From positions 1-64,000 of the forward strand of contig NZ_WESC01000017.1 of the NCBI RefSeq assembly GCF_009184905.1: DNA of 64,000 nt. The letters are read 5' to 3'. Numbering within the stretch: position 1 is the stretch's first letter; every line of letters begins with the position of its first letter. Under the pieces are notes generated by a model. It was not told where the DNA came from, ran no database searches, and saw nothing but the letters and a program-made list of their open reading frames with translations. This stretch comes from Parvibaculum sedimenti. Its GTDB lineage: Bacteria > Pseudomonadota > Alphaproteobacteria > Parvibaculales > Parvibaculaceae. Positions 16,134 to 25,713 of the stretch are shown here, piece after piece. A program made the translations under genes and the position numbers.

Positions 16134-17345
16134 CTATCGGGCTGCTGGCGCACCCTGCTGGGCAACGCCAGCGACCGGGGCCTCAGCTGCGCTGCGCTGC
16201 GGATTGCCGGCCAGAAGCGCCGCCGCATCGAGCGGCTTGCCCGTCAGAACCAGCGTGGGTGGGCCTGCGAGGCCGAGCGAGGCTCCATCGACCAGAATTT
16301 CGAACGCGCTGGCATCCCGCGCCACGAGGATGACGCCCGGCTTGGCCGGAACGCGGTAGCTGTCACCGAGCGAAAGCGTCCGCTCAATCAGCACATGCCC
16401 CTGCGCATCTTCGACGCGGATCCAGGCGTCGTTCTTGCGAGCGCGGACAACCACCCGCCCGTCGATATTCTCACCGCCAAAGGCCTGACCGGCCGGAACC
16501 GGAGGCAGCGCCGGAGCAAGGTCGGCCTGCGACGGCACGGGAGCGGCGCCGGGTTGCGGCTCAAGCGCGGCCATCTGCTGCGCAGGCGTCTGGACGGCTG
16601 CGGCTTCGGCGCTCGCAGCGGCAGGCGCAGCAACCGGCGCGGGCGGCGCGGCATAGACGACGGCGGCGTCCGGCTGGGGCGCGGAAACACCGAGAAGCTG
16701 TGACGAATTGTTTGCGCCCTGGGGCCGCGTCGCAGCGGACGCCGGATCGCCGCTCAGCACTGGGCGCTCGTCCGGAGCGCCAGTCGAACCGGCCCGCTCC
16801 TCGATTCGCTCAGGCACCGGCGGAACGCGCTCCGCCATCATCTTGTCGGCGGACCGCGTCAGCAGCCAGCCGCCATAAATACCCAGCGCAACAACCAGCC
16901 CGACGATCAGGAAAGTCCCGCGCGGCAGCCTCGTCTCCTCGGTCACCTTCGGAAAAGTGAAGGCGTCCATGGCATTTTCGCTCTGGTCGATCTCGAACTT
17001 GAAGCGCTCGACCACATGGCCAATGTCGAGGCCCAGATATTCTGCATAGGAACGGATAAAGCCGATGGCATAGGCACGGCCCGGCAGATCGTCGTGGCGG
17101 CCCTCTTCAAGAGCCTCGAGCTGTTCGCGGCGGATGCGGAGCGCAGCGGCAATGGTGCGGAGGTCTTCGCCGCGCCGCATGCGGGCGGCACGCAACTCGG
17201 CGCCAACCGTATCGACTGGAAGAGGAGCATCGCTGCTGATGTCGCGCAGATGTAGCCTGCGACGGACCTCCGACCTCTCGTCAGCCGGTGGCGTCGAACT
17301 ATTGATCATGGCCTTGGGATCTTCCCCGAGCTTAGCCGTCCCCAT
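16134..17345 (-). CDS. RodZ-like helix-turn-helix membrane protein (DUF4115)
   Basis: This protein of 403 residues has a cytoplasmic HTH_25 domain (about residues 45-115, LRAARMRRGEDLRTIAAALR) and one transmembrane helix near 145-165 (FLIVGLVVALGIYGGWLL). A long Ala/Pro-rich periplasmic linker leads to a C-terminal DUF4115 beta-sandwich (about 300-390). This is the RodZ architecture; RodZ links MreB to the wall-synthesis machine in rod-shaped cells. Placement just before ispG is common for this family. ATG 17309 is an alternative start. The HTH is likely protein-binding here and not DNA-binding, by analogy with RodZ. Confidence 0.82.
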   Translation of the reverse strand: MGTAKLGEDPKAMINSSTPPADERSEVRRRLHLRDISSDAPLPVDTVGAELRAARMRRGEDLRTIAAALRIRREQLEALEEGRHDDLPGRAYAIGFIRSYAEYLGLDIGHVVERFKFEIDQSENAMDAFTFPKVTEETRLPRGTFLIVGLVVALGIYGGWLLTRSADKMMAERVPPVPERIEERAGSTGAPDERPVLSGDPASAATRPQGANNSSQLLGVSAPQPDAAVVYAAPPAPVAAPAAASAEAAAVQTPAQQMAALEPQPGAAPVPSQADLAPALPPVPAGQAFGGENIDGRVVVRARKNDAWIRVEDAQGHVLIERTLSLGDSYRVPAKPGVILVARDASAFEILVDGASLGLAGPPTLVLTGKPLDAAALLAGNPQRSAAEAPVAGVAQQGAPAAR

Positions 17346-17593
17346 ATGCGCGTCACCATCTGGCGAATTGATCGACCTGCTGTGCCAGTTTTGGACATCT
17401 GCAGGCGCCCCCGCCTGAATTTGCCCTAAGTCGATGCGAGCGCCGAGTTTTTACCGGAATAGGCGCCCCCGCAGCCACCCACCGGATGCATAGAATAAAT
17501 CAAAACTGCCAAACAATCGCAACTGCCGATTGAGCCAAAGGCGTGTAAATCGCCCGAAAAGGAGACAACACAGCAACAGACGTCATCGTTCCG

Positions 17594-19864
17594 TCAAACG
17601 ACGACGCGATGATCTTTCGCGAAGGAGTTGAGTTGCTCGCGAAGCGATGAAACCGGGAGCGCGTAAAGCTCCTCCATGTAGCTTTCCAGCGAGCCGACAT
17701 CGAGCGACCGCGTCATCATCTTGACAGGGCCAATTGCCGCCGGCGACATCGAAACGCGCCGGAAACCGACACCGAGCAGCGCCATCGCCTCCAGCGGTTT
17801 TCCCGACATTTCGCCACAAAGCGTTATCGGCACCCCTTGCGCCCGGCATTTCACGACAATCGACCTCAGAAAGCCGAGGACGGCGGGGCTGAGGAGATCG
17901 TAGCGATTGGCAACGCGCGGATTGCCGCGATCCGCCGCAAAGAGGAACTGAAGCAGATCGTTGCTCCCAACGCTGACGAAATCGACGAGCGGAAGCAGAG
18001 TATCGAGTTGCCAGACGAGCGACGGGACCTCAAGCATCGTCCCGATCTCGATCTTCGCGGGCGCCGGCCTGCCGAATTTGGCGAGCCTCGCCAGCTCCTT
18101 GTCGACGAGGCTCCGCGCCCGCTTGAATTCGGCGACCTCGGCAACCATCGGGAACATGACGCGAAGCGAGCGCCCCGCCGCCGCCGTCAGCAGCGCGCGA
18201 AGCTGATGACGCAGAAGCGCCGGACGGTCGAGACCGATGCGGATCGCGCGCCAGCCCAGCGCCGGGTTCTCTTCCTTGAAGGCCGCCATATCCATATATG
18301 GCAGCATCTTGTCACCGCCGATATCGAGCGTGCGGAAAACGGCCGGCTTGTCGCCCGCAGCGTCGAGCACGGCGGAATAAAGCTCGATCTGGTCCTTGAG
18401 GCTCGGCAGCTTCGACGCGACCATGAACTGCAGCTCGGTGCGGAAAAGCCCGATGCCCTCGGCGCCCGATTCATGCAGATGCCGCAAATCGACCTGAAGG
18501 CCCGCATTGACGTAGAGATCGATCTTCTTTCCGTCGACGGTGATTGCGGGCTCATGGCGGATCGCTTCGTACTGTGCCTGCTTGCGCGCGCGAAAGCGCG
18601 CCTTTTCCGAGTAGGAATCGATGATGTCCTGCGACGGGCGCACATAGACCTCGCCCGCATCGCCATCGACGATGATCGCATCGCCCTGGTCGATATGGTC
18701 GAGAATGGCCTCTGCCCGGCCAACTGTCGCAATGCCCAGCGCCCGCGCGACGATGGTCACATGCGCGTTCTGCGCGCCTTCCTCGAAGACGAGGCCGCGC
18801 AACCGCTCTTTGTCGTAGTCGAGCAGTTCCGCCGGACCCATGTTGCGCGCAATGACGATGGCGTCGTTCGGCAGATTGCCGCTCGCCGACGAAAGCTTGA
18901 CACCGGTAAGCTGGCGCAGGAGCCGGTTCGCCAGATCGTCGAAATCATGAAGCCGTTCGCGCAGATAGGGATCGGCGGCGCGCTGCAAACGCGCCCGCGT
19001 GTCGTTCTGCACCCGCTCGACGGCGGCTTCGGCCGTGAGGCCCGTGCGCACGGCCTCGCTCATGCGTTGCAGCCAACCGCGATCATTCGCGAACATGCGA
19101 TAGGCCTGAAGCACCTCGCGATGCTCGCCTGCATGGCTGAGGTCTTCCGTCTCGAGCATGTCGTCGATCGAGCCGCGAAGCTCGTAAACCGCCTGCTCCA
19201 GCCGGTTCAATTCGACATCGACATCCTCGGCGATGAGCTTGGTGACATGGACGCGCGGCTCATGCAGCACCGCATGGCCGAGCGCGATGCCTTCAGCAAA
19301 GGAGCCGCCCTTGACGTGAAACGGGCGACGGCGCGTCGTCGTCGGCTCGTCGAGCTCCTGCAGATTGATAAGGTCGCCCGCCGCCACCACTTCGGCAAGC
19401 ACCATGGCCACCGTCTGCAGCGCCTCGACCTCTTCCTCGGTATAATTGCGCTTGGTGCGGTTCTGGACGACCAGAACGCCGACGACGCGGCCCGCCCTGA
19501 GGATCGGCACACCCATCAGCGACTTGTAGACCTCTTCGCCCGTCTCCGGACGATAGGCGAAGCCCGGATGTGATTGCGCGTCCGCGAGATTGAGCGGTCT
19601 TGCGTGAGCGGCAATGTCGCCGACAAGGCCTTCGCCGACCTTCAGGCGGGTCTTGTGAACGGCGCTCGGCTTCAGACCTTCGGTCGCGAAGAGTTCAAGC
19701 TCCCGCGTGGGCCGCATCAGGTAGACGGAGCACACCTCCGCGACCATGTTGGCCGCGATCAGCACGACGATCTTGTCAAGCCGCTTCTGTGCCGCCTGTG
19801 GCTCCGCCATGACCTCGCGCAGCCTGCGGAGCAAGACGCGGGGACCACCGACGGAGCCCGCCAT
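17594..19864 (-). CDS. ptsP: Phosphoenolpyruvate-protein phosphotransferase EI-Ntr
   Basis: This is the first enzyme of the nitrogen-related phosphotransferase relay (PtsP to NPr to EIIA-Ntr), a regulatory system and not a sugar carrier. It has 756 residues: an N-terminal GAF domain (about 20-165), an EI N-terminal HPr-binding domain, the phosphohistidine region (AHVTIVARALGIA near residue 370), and a C-terminal PEP-binding TIM barrel with GLFRTELQFM and SVGSNDLLQF signatures. The GAF domain distinguishes it from sugar-type EI and in other bacteria senses glutamine. It lies 123 bp after lysC on the same strand. Confidence 0.95.
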   Translation of the reverse strand: MAGSVGGPRVLLRRLREVMAEPQAAQKRLDKIVVLIAANMVAEVCSVYLMRPTRELELFATEGLKPSAVHKTRLKVGEGLVGDIAAHARPLNLADAQSHPGFAYRPETGEEVYKSLMGVPILRAGRVVGVLVVQNRTKRNYTEEEVEALQTVAMVLAEVVAAGDLINLQELDEPTTTRRRPFHVKGGSFAEGIALGHAVLHEPRVHVTKLIAEDVDVELNRLEQAVYELRGSIDDMLETEDLSHAGEHREVLQAYRMFANDRGWLQRMSEAVRTGLTAEAAVERVQNDTRARLQRAADPYLRERLHDFDDLANRLLRQLTGVKLSSASGNLPNDAIVIARNMGPAELLDYDKERLRGLVFEEGAQNAHVTIVARALGIATVGRAEAILDHIDQGDAIIVDGDAGEVYVRPSQDIIDSYSEKARFRARKQAQYEAIRHEPAITVDGKKIDLYVNAGLQVDLRHLHESGAEGIGLFRTELQFMVASKLPSLKDQIELYSAVLDAAGDKPAVFRTLDIGGDKMLPYMDMAAFKEENPALGWRAIRIGLDRPALLRHQLRALLTAAAGRSLRVMFPMVAEVAEFKRARSLVDKELARLAKFGRPAPAKIEIGTMLEVPSLVWQLDTLLPLVDFVSVGSNDLLQFLFAADRGNPRVANRYDLLSPAVLGFLRSIVVKCRAQGVPITLCGEMSGKPLEAMALLGVGFRRVSMSPAAIGPVKMMTRSLDVGSLESYMEELYALPVSSLREQLNSFAKDHRVVV

Positions 19865-19987
19865 CAGTTTGCGTCCCTTTGGCTGCCGCTCGCACGGCGC
19901 ACGAATCTGCGGCGGCGCCGGAGTGCCGTCTGCATCTTCGCGGCCATCCGGCCGGATATGGCGAGCTGAAGGTTCACGCGATCTCCG

Positions 19988-21241
19988 TTATTCGCCGTCG
20001 AGCCCATAGGCCGTGTGCAGGGCGCGCACGGCAAGCTCGGTATACTCCGCTTCGATCAGTACGCTGACCTTGATCTCCGACGTGGTGATCGCAAGGATGT
20101 TGATGCCCTTGGCGGCCAGCGTCTGAAACATCGTCTTGGCGACGCCCGCATGGCTGCGCATGCCGATGCCGATGATGGAAACCTTGACGACATTGGTGTC
20201 GGTCTTGATTTCCTTCGCGCCGATCTCGGCCTGCGCCTTGCGGATCACGTCCTCGGCGCGGGCAAGCTCGGCCTGCGGCACCGTGAAGGTCATGTCGGTG
20301 CTCTTGCCGTCGTCGGACACATTCTGGATGATCATGTCGACATTGATCGAATTGTCGGCAAGTGGCCCGAAGACCTTGGCGGCGACGCCAGGCCTGTCTT
20401 CGACCTTGACGAGCGTAATCTTGGCTTCGTCCTTCGAATAGGCGATGCCACTGACGACTTGCTGTTCCACGATTTCTTCCTCGTCGCAAACGAGAGTGCC
20501 GACTATGTCTCCAGCCCCGGTTCCTTGGGGAGCATCGGGCGCATCGAAGCTCGAGCGGACCTGAAGTCGCACTCGATAGACCATGGCGAGCTCTACGGAA
20601 CGGGTCTGAAGAACCTTGGCGCCGAGCGACGCCATCTCCAGCATCTCCTCATAACTGATTTTATCAAGCTTTCGGGCCTTCGCAACGATGCGCGGGTCCG
20701 TCGTATAGACGCCATCGACATCCGTATAGATGTCGCAGCGGTCGGCCTTGATCGCCGCTGCGATCGCGACCGCGCTCGTATCCGAGCCGCCGCGTCCGAG
20801 CGTCGTGATTCTATTATCGGGGCCAAGGCCCTGGAACCCGGCGATGACGGCAACCTGGCCCTCGCCGAAGCGCCGGATCAGCTCGTCCCCGTTTATGTCC
20901 TGAATACGCGCCGCTCCATGCGCATTGTCCGTGCGGATGGGTATCTGCCAGCCGAGCCAGGAACGCGCCGGAATGCCGATGCGCTGCAACTCGATCGCGA
21001 GCAACCCCACCGTCACCTGCTCGCCCGTCGCGACGATAGCGTCATATTCACGCGCGTCGTGGAGCGGCGCGGTTTCGCGCGCCCAGGCGACGAGCTGATT
21101 CGTGGTGCCGGACATGGCGGAGACGACCACCGCGACCTCATGGCCTGCGTCCACCTCGCGCTTCACATGCTGGGCGACATTGCGGATCCGCGCGATGTCG
21201 GCCACCGATGTGCCGCCGAACTTCATGACCAGTCTGGCCAT
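19988..21241 (-). CDS. lysC: Aspartate kinase
   Basis: This enzyme phosphorylates L-aspartate, the first step to lysine, threonine and methionine. It has 417 residues. The kinase domain starts MARLVMKFGGTSVADIARI and includes GRGGSDTSAVAIAAA. Two C-terminal ACT domains (about 265-417) should bind lysine and threonine for feedback control. The size matches the monofunctional alphaproteobacterial/actinobacterial class. It lies upstream of ptsP and divergent from ubiG. Confidence 0.97.
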   Translation of the reverse strand: MARLVMKFGGTSVADIARIRNVAQHVKREVDAGHEVAVVVSAMSGTTNQLVAWARETAPLHDAREYDAIVATGEQVTVGLLAIELQRIGIPARSWLGWQIPIRTDNAHGAARIQDINGDELIRRFGEGQVAVIAGFQGLGPDNRITTLGRGGSDTSAVAIAAAIKADRCDIYTDVDGVYTTDPRIVAKARKLDKISYEEMLEMASLGAKVLQTRSVELAMVYRVRLQVRSSFDAPDAPQGTGAGDIVGTLVCDEEEIVEQQVVSGIAYSKDEAKITLVKVEDRPGVAAKVFGPLADNSINVDMIIQNVSDDGKSTDMTFTVPQAELARAEDVIRKAQAEIGAKEIKTDTNVVKVSIIGIGMRSHAGVAKTMFQTLAAKGINILAITTSEIKVSVLIEAEYTELAVRALHTAYGLDGE

Positions 21242-21469
21242 TCCTGAAAATCCTGTCTTCCGGCCCGAGGACCTCTAGCTTACGCACACCCGTTCCGGCC
21301 GCCCCGCTGGACCCGAGCCATGCGGACGCCCTATATCATGTCGCGTTTGGGATGGACCTGATGCCGAACCGGGCCTGAGCCCATACATACTCGGATGGCA
21401 CTGGCCTCGCAACCGGGACCGGGCGAAGATCGACGCCGCGCAATGCCGCACCTGCGAAGGAACTTTCTG

Positions 21470-22234
21470 ATGACGAGCACCGCCAAAGCCCCTGCAGGGC
21501 CCAGCACCGTCGATCCGGACGACATTGCCCGCTTTTCGGCCATCGCCGCCGAGTGGTGGGACCCGGCGGGCAAGTTCCGTCCGCTGCACAGATTCAATCC
21601 CATTCGGCTTGGCTTCATCCGCGAACGCGTTTGTATGCATTTCGGTCGAGAGACGAAGGCGCTCCACCCCTTTGCCGGCCTTCGGCTTCTCGATATCGGC
21701 TGCGGCGGCGGGCTCCTTTCCGAGCCCATGCGACGGCTCGGCGCCACAGTTCTGGGTGCGGATGCCGGCGAAAAGAATATCGCGACGGCCTCCGTCCATG
21801 CCGGCGAGCAGGGCCTCGACATCGATTATCGCTGCACCACGGCCGAGGCGCTGGCCGAAGCCGGCGAGCGGTTCGACGTCATCCTCAACATGGAAGTCAT
21901 CGAGCATGTGGCGGACAGGGACGCCTTCCTCAAGGCCTGCGCGGCCATGCTGAAGCCCGGCGGCCTCATGATCGTGGCGACGCTCAACCGGACGATGAAG
22001 GCATTCGGCCTTGCCGTCCTCGGCGCTGAATATGTGCTGGGTTGGCTGCCGCGCGGCACGCATGAATGGTCGAAATTCGTGACGCCTGACGAGATGCGGC
22101 AGGGCCTTGTCGCGGCCGGCCTTGAGGTCCGCGAAGTGAGCGGCGTCAGCTACAACCCGATCAGCGACATCTGGAAGCTCTCGGGCGACACTGGCGTCAA
22201 TTACATGGCCGTCGCCGTGAAGCCTGCAGGCTGA
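21470..22234 (+). CDS. ubiG: Ubiquinone biosynthesis O-methyltransferase UbiG
   Basis: This SAM-dependent enzyme performs both O-methylations in ubiquinone synthesis. It has 254 residues. The family N-terminal block [23 protein letters not shown] is present, then the SAM site [15 protein letters not shown] and post-motifs [14 protein letters not shown] 21470 is preceded by GAAGGAA at proper spacing; the frame is open further upstream but without family similarity. It is divergent from lysC. Confidence 0.95.
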   Translation: MTSTAKAPAGPSTVDPDDIARFSAIAAEWWDPAGKFRPLHRFNPIRLGFIRERVCMHFGRETKALHPFAGLRLLDIGCGGGLLSEPMRRLGATVLGADAGEKNIATASVHAGEQGLDIDYRCTTAEALAEAGERFDVILNMEVIEHVADRDAFLKACAAMLKPGGLMIVATLNRTMKAFGLAVLGAEYVLGWLPRGTHEWSKFVTPDEMRQGLVAAGLEVREVSGVSYNPISDIWKLSGDTGVNYMAVAVKPAG

Positions 22235-22327
22235 GGCAAGAATTAAAGCTAGCGATAGCTAGCATCTTGACGGAAAAACCCTGCCTCGCCATTGTGCTTC
22301 ACAGAACACGATGGGGGAACGACAGGC

Positions 22328-22687
22328 ATGCATCGCGCATGGAAAACAGCAGCCATTGCGGCATTGATGGGCCTTGCGCTCTCCGGCTGCGGCAAAAAAG
22401 AGGAAGCGGCCAAGCCCGTCAAACTCGACGAGCGGCTTGCCGGTATCTACAGCCGCACCTGCCAGACCTGCCACGAAAATGCCGAAACCGGCGCGCCATC
22501 TGCACATGACCTGGCGGCGTGGAAGCCGCGCCTTGCGCAGGGTGACGCAGTGCTGGCCGATCACATCATCAACGGCTTCAAGGGCATGCCACCGCTCGGC
22601 CAGTGTATCGAGTGCTCCGAGGAAGATCTGCTCACGCTCATGAAGTTCATGGCCTCGGCACAAGCCAAACAAGACAAAGAAAACTGA
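22328..22687 (+). CDS. Lipoprotein c-type cytochrome
   Basis: This small monohaem cytochrome has 119 residues. A lipoprotein signal ends at the lipobox LSGC (near residue 19), so it should be membrane-anchored in the periplasm. The haem site CQTCH lies around residues 44-48 and a candidate Met ligand in KGMPPLG near 84. A second cysteine pair (QCIEC) follows, reminiscent of cytochrome c5. It sits 13 bp before the flavin oxidase gene, so it is a likely electron acceptor for that enzyme. ATG 22328 has GGGGGAACG upstream. Confidence 0.88.
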   Translation: MHRAWKTAAIAALMGLALSGCGKKEEAAKPVKLDERLAGIYSRTCQTCHENAETGAPSAHDLAAWKPRLAQGDAVLADHIINGFKGMPPLGQCIECSEEDLLTLMKFMASAQAKQDKEN

Positions 22688-22700
22688 GAAAGCACGTCGC

Positions 22701-24098
22701 ATGAACGCTTCACGCCGCCAACTGCTGAAATTCGCCACCGCCGCCAGCGCCCTGGCCGCGACCGGCACGATTCCCGCCCTAGTCGAAAGCGCCTTCGCGG
22801 ATGTTGTGCCTCCCGCGCGGAAAGCCCTTCCCTGGCGAAACTGGTCGGGCGGGCAGTCTTGCGAGCCATCGGTCCGTGCTGCGCCTGCAAGCGAGGCCGA
22901 ACTTGCCGAACTCCTGAAAAGGACGGCAGCGCCCATCCGCGCCGTCGGCGCCGGCCACTCCTTTTCCGGCCTGGTCCCCACCCAAGGCACACTGCTGACG
23001 CTCGACCGCATTTCCGGCGTCGTCGATCACGATCCTGCGACGCATCAGGCGACTGTGCGCGCGGGCATGCGGCTTGCCGCCATGGCGGACGAACTTGCCC
23101 GGCGTGGCCTCGCCCTCGCCAACCTGCCCGACATCAACAAGCAGTCGCTCGCTGGCGCCATCTCGACCGGCACGCATGGAACCGGCGTCGGGATCGGCTC
23201 ACTGTCGAGCTTCGTGACGGGCCTGCGCCTCGTCACAGCCTCCGGCGAAACGATCGACTGCGACGCCCAAACACGACCCGAGATTTTCAACGCCGCTCGC
23301 GTTTCCCTAGGTGCCCTCGGCATCATCACCGAGATTCGCATCCAGGCTCAGCCGCTCTACAAGCTGAAACGCCGCACATGGATCGCGCCCGTCGACGAAA
23401 TGCTGGAGCAGGTGCCGGACCTCGAAGCGAAGAACCGCAACTTCGAATTCTATTACATCCCCTACTCCGGCATGGCGCTCGGCATCGTGAACAATGAAAC
23501 GGACGAGCCGGAGACGCCCACGCCCGTCAACGAGGACGATAACGGCCTGCGCGAATTGAAGATGTTGGAAGACTGGCTCGGCTGGGCGCCCTCGCTGCGC
23601 CGCTGGGCGATCCAGAAGGCCCTTGCAGGCCGCGCTGCGGAAGAGCGCGTCGACTACTCGCACAAGACGCTGGCGACCGAGCGCGGCGTGCGTTTCAACG
23701 AAATGGAATATCATCTGCCGCGCGAGGCGGGCCCGGCGGCGTTGCGCGAGATCATCGACACGATCGAGAAGAACAACATCAAGGTCTATTTCCCGATCGA
23801 GTTCCGCACCACCGCGCCGGACGAGATCTGGTTGAGCCCCTTTTATGAACGCAAAAGCTGCTCTATTGCCGTCCACCAGTTCCACGAGTGGGACTACCAT
23901 CCCTATTTCGCAGCCATCGAGCCAATCCACCGCAAGCATGGCGGCCGCCCACATTGGGGCAAGCTCAACACGCTGACGGCGGCGGATTTCTCGACGCTCT
24001 ATCCGAAGTGGAAGGATTTCCTCGACGTCCGGGCGAGCCTCGACCCCCAGTCGAAATTCCTCAATCCCTATTTGAAGAAGGTCTTCGGCGTCGCCTGA
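22701..24098 (+). CDS. FAD-linked aldonolactone oxidoreductase (GULO/ALO family)
   Basis: This protein of 465 residues resembles L-gulono-1,4-lactone and D-arabinono-1,4-lactone oxidases. The N-terminus MNASRRQLLKFATAASALA is a likely Tat signal, implying export of the folded flavoprotein. The FAD PCMH domain has GAGHSFSGL and STGTHGTG, and an ALO-type C-terminal domain follows (HWGKLNT near the end). There is no HWXK-to-FAD histidyl signature I can assign with certainty. Its partner cytochrome c is 13 bp upstream, so it probably works as a dehydrogenase feeding electrons to the respiratory chain. The substrate is unknown. Confidence 0.85.
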   Translation: MNASRRQLLKFATAASALAATGTIPALVESAFADVVPPARKALPWRNWSGGQSCEPSVRAAPASEAELAELLKRTAAPIRAVGAGHSFSGLVPTQGTLLTLDRISGVVDHDPATHQATVRAGMRLAAMADELARRGLALANLPDINKQSLAGAISTGTHGTGVGIGSLSSFVTGLRLVTASGETIDCDAQTRPEIFNAARVSLGALGIITEIRIQAQPLYKLKRRTWIAPVDEMLEQVPDLEAKNRNFEFYYIPYSGMALGIVNNETDEPETPTPVNEDDNGLRELKMLEDWLGWAPSLRRWAIQKALAGRAAEERVDYSHKTLATERGVRFNEMEYHLPREAGPAALREIIDTIEKNNIKVYFPIEFRTTAPDEIWLSPFYERKSCSIAVHQFHEWDYHPYFAAIEPIHRKHGGRPHWGKLNTLTAADFSTLYPKWKDFLDVRASLDPQSKFLNPYLKKVFGVA

Positions 24099-24105
24099 GG
24101 CGGCC

Positions 24106-24147
24106 CAGTTCGCCCGTCTCAGTTCGCCCGCCTCAGTTGGCCCGTCT
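24106..24147. repeat. Three-copy 14-bp tandem repeat
   Basis: The unit CAGTTCGCCCGTCT is present three times with one or two substitutions, in the gap between convergent genes. The DUF1178 stop codon falls inside it, so repeat slippage would change the last residues of that protein. Confidence 0.8.
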
Positions 24148-24555
24148 GGGCGGCACGACCGGAAGCGGCGCGACCTCGACGCCTTCCTCGATCAGCTCGC
24201 GGGCTTCGTCCGGCGTCGTCTCGCCATAGATGCCGCGCTGCTCCTCTTCGCCATAATGGATACGCCGCGCGGTTTCGGCGAACTTGTCGCCCACATAGTC
24301 GCAATTCTCTTCTACATGTTTGCGGATCGCAGTCATCGCCATGACGATTTTCTGCGCAACCTGTGTTGCGTCTATTGCGTCGCGCTTCTTCGTGCCCGCT
24401 ACATTGGGCGCCATCAGGCCTTTACGCACCTTGACGCTGCCGCAGACAGGGCACGTCACCTCGCCCGCCTTCACCTGCTCGTCGAAAACGGAGGATGAGC
24501 GGAACCAGCCGTCAAACTCGTGTTCCCTTTCGCAAAGAAGCGCGTAGCGGATCAT
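24133..24555 (-). CDS. DUF1178 family protein
   Basis: This protein of 140 residues has unknown function. It begins MIRYALLCEREHEFDGWF and has a CPVCGS knuckle near residue 36 that with the earlier cysteine may form a zinc ribbon. A basic and acidic helical region follows. Its start overlaps the nitrilase stop by 4 bp, so it is translationally coupled. The grxC-nitrilase-DUF1178 order recurs in alphaproteobacteria, but I know of no established role. Confidence 0.88.
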   Translation of the reverse strand: MIRYALLCEREHEFDGWFRSSSVFDEQVKAGEVTCPVCGSVKVRKGLMAPNVAGTKKRDAIDATQVAQKIVMAMTAIRKHVEENCDYVGDKFAETARRIHYGEEEQRGIYGETTPDEARELIEEGVEVAPLPVVPPRRAN

Positions 24556-25415
24556 GACGCCTCCTTCACCGCGCTTGTCTTCGGCAAATCGAAACTCTTG
24601 TCATGGAGAAGGCTCGGTACACGCGTCCGCGCCTCGTCCACCCTCGCCGGATCAATCTCGGCCACGACGATGCCGGGCTCGGTGCCAGCCTCCGCAATCA
24701 CTTCGCCCCACGGTGCGGCGATGAGGCTATGGCCGAAGGTCTCGCGGCCGTTTTCATGTCGCCCGCCTTGCGCGGCCGCAAAAACGAAGGAGCCCGTCTC
24801 GATGGCGCGAGCGCGCAGCAGAACATGCCAATGCGCCTCGCCGGTCTGCCGCGTGAAGGCGGCAGGCACGGTGAGGAAGCGTGCGCCCGCATGGGCAAGC
24901 GCGCGATAGAGATAGGGAAAGCGCAAATCGTAACAGATGGTGAGCCCGACCCGGCCCCAAGGCAGATCAGCGATCACGGCCTCTGTGCCCGCATCGAAAT
25001 TACGCGACTCGCGATAGGACTCGCCGCCCGCCAGATCGACATCGAACATATGGATCTTGTCGTAGCGCGCGGCGATGGAGCCATCCGGCGCAACAAGGAA
25101 TGAGCGGTTGGCGAGTTTCGCCTCCGCCACCTTGATCGGCAGCGAACCGATCGAGAGCCAGATTTTCTTTTCTCGGGCGACGGCGCGAAGCGCGGCGAGC
25201 GCCGCATCGTCGCCTTCGGCCCGTGTCTTCTCAAAGAGAAGACCGCGCTCAGCCTCCATGATCGAGGTGTTTTCCGGCGTCAGCACGAAGGCCGCGCCCT
25301 CATCCGCCGCACGGGCGACGAGCGACACAGCGGCTTCCGTATTCGCCGCGACATCGCGCCCCGCGCGCAATTGCACGCAGGCGGCGATGAAGGATGAATT
25401 GCGGGAACCGGTCAT
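24552..25415 (-). CDS. Carbon-nitrogen hydrolase (Nit1/Nit2-type amidase)
   Basis: This nitrilase-superfamily enzyme has 287 residues. The catalytic triad is in place: Glu in LTPENTS (near 47), Lys in YDKIHMFDV (near 118), and Cys in LTICYDLRFP (near 160). The similarity is to the Nit1/Nit2 branch, which deaminates damaged glutathione or omega-amido acids. The downstream glutaredoxin and 4-bp overlap with DUF1178 fit a thiol-metabolism context, which is inference. Confidence 0.9.
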   Translation of the reverse strand: MTGSRNSSFIAACVQLRAGRDVAANTEAAVSLVARAADEGAAFVLTPENTSIMEAERGLLFEKTRAEGDDAALAALRAVAREKKIWLSIGSLPIKVAEAKLANRSFLVAPDGSIAARYDKIHMFDVDLAGGESYRESRNFDAGTEAVIADLPWGRVGLTICYDLRFPYLYRALAHAGARFLTVPAAFTRQTGEAHWHVLLRARAIETGSFVFAAAQGGRHENGRETFGHSLIAAPWGEVIAEAGTEPGIVVAEIDPARVDEARTRVPSLLHDKSFDLPKTSAVKEAS

Positions 25416-25423
25416 GGCTTTCT

Positions 25424-25681
25424 TCAGGCCGCGAGCAGCGGATCGAGCTTGCCTGCGCCTTCGAGCGCATAGAGATCGTCACAACCGCCGACATGGGTTT
25501 CCCCGATGAAGATTTGCGGCACGGTATAGCGCCCACCCGCGCGCGCCGTCATTTCATCGCGCCTGGCGGCATTCCCGCTCACGTCGATCTCGTGGAACTT
25601 CACACCCTTCTTGCCAAGCAAGGCCTTGGCCCGCATGCAATAAGGACAGGTCATCGTGGTGTAGATGGTCACTTCCGCCAT
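25424..25681 (-). CDS. grxC: Glutaredoxin 3
   Basis: This dithiol glutaredoxin of 85 residues uses glutathione to reduce disulfides. The active site is CPYC at residues 12-15. The cis-Pro loop TVPQIFI and the GGCDDL glutathione-binding motif are present. ATG 25681 has AAGGAG eight bases upstream; a GTG nine bases earlier is too close to that site. It is followed 8 bp later by the nitrilase. Confidence 0.95.
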   Translation of the reverse strand: MAEVTIYTTMTCPYCMRAKALLGKKGVKFHEIDVSGNAARRDEMTARAGGRYTVPQIFIGETHVGGCDDLYALEGAGKLDPLLAA

Positions 25682-25713
25682 GGGCGGCACTCCTTAGAAA
25701 ACAGGTTTATATA

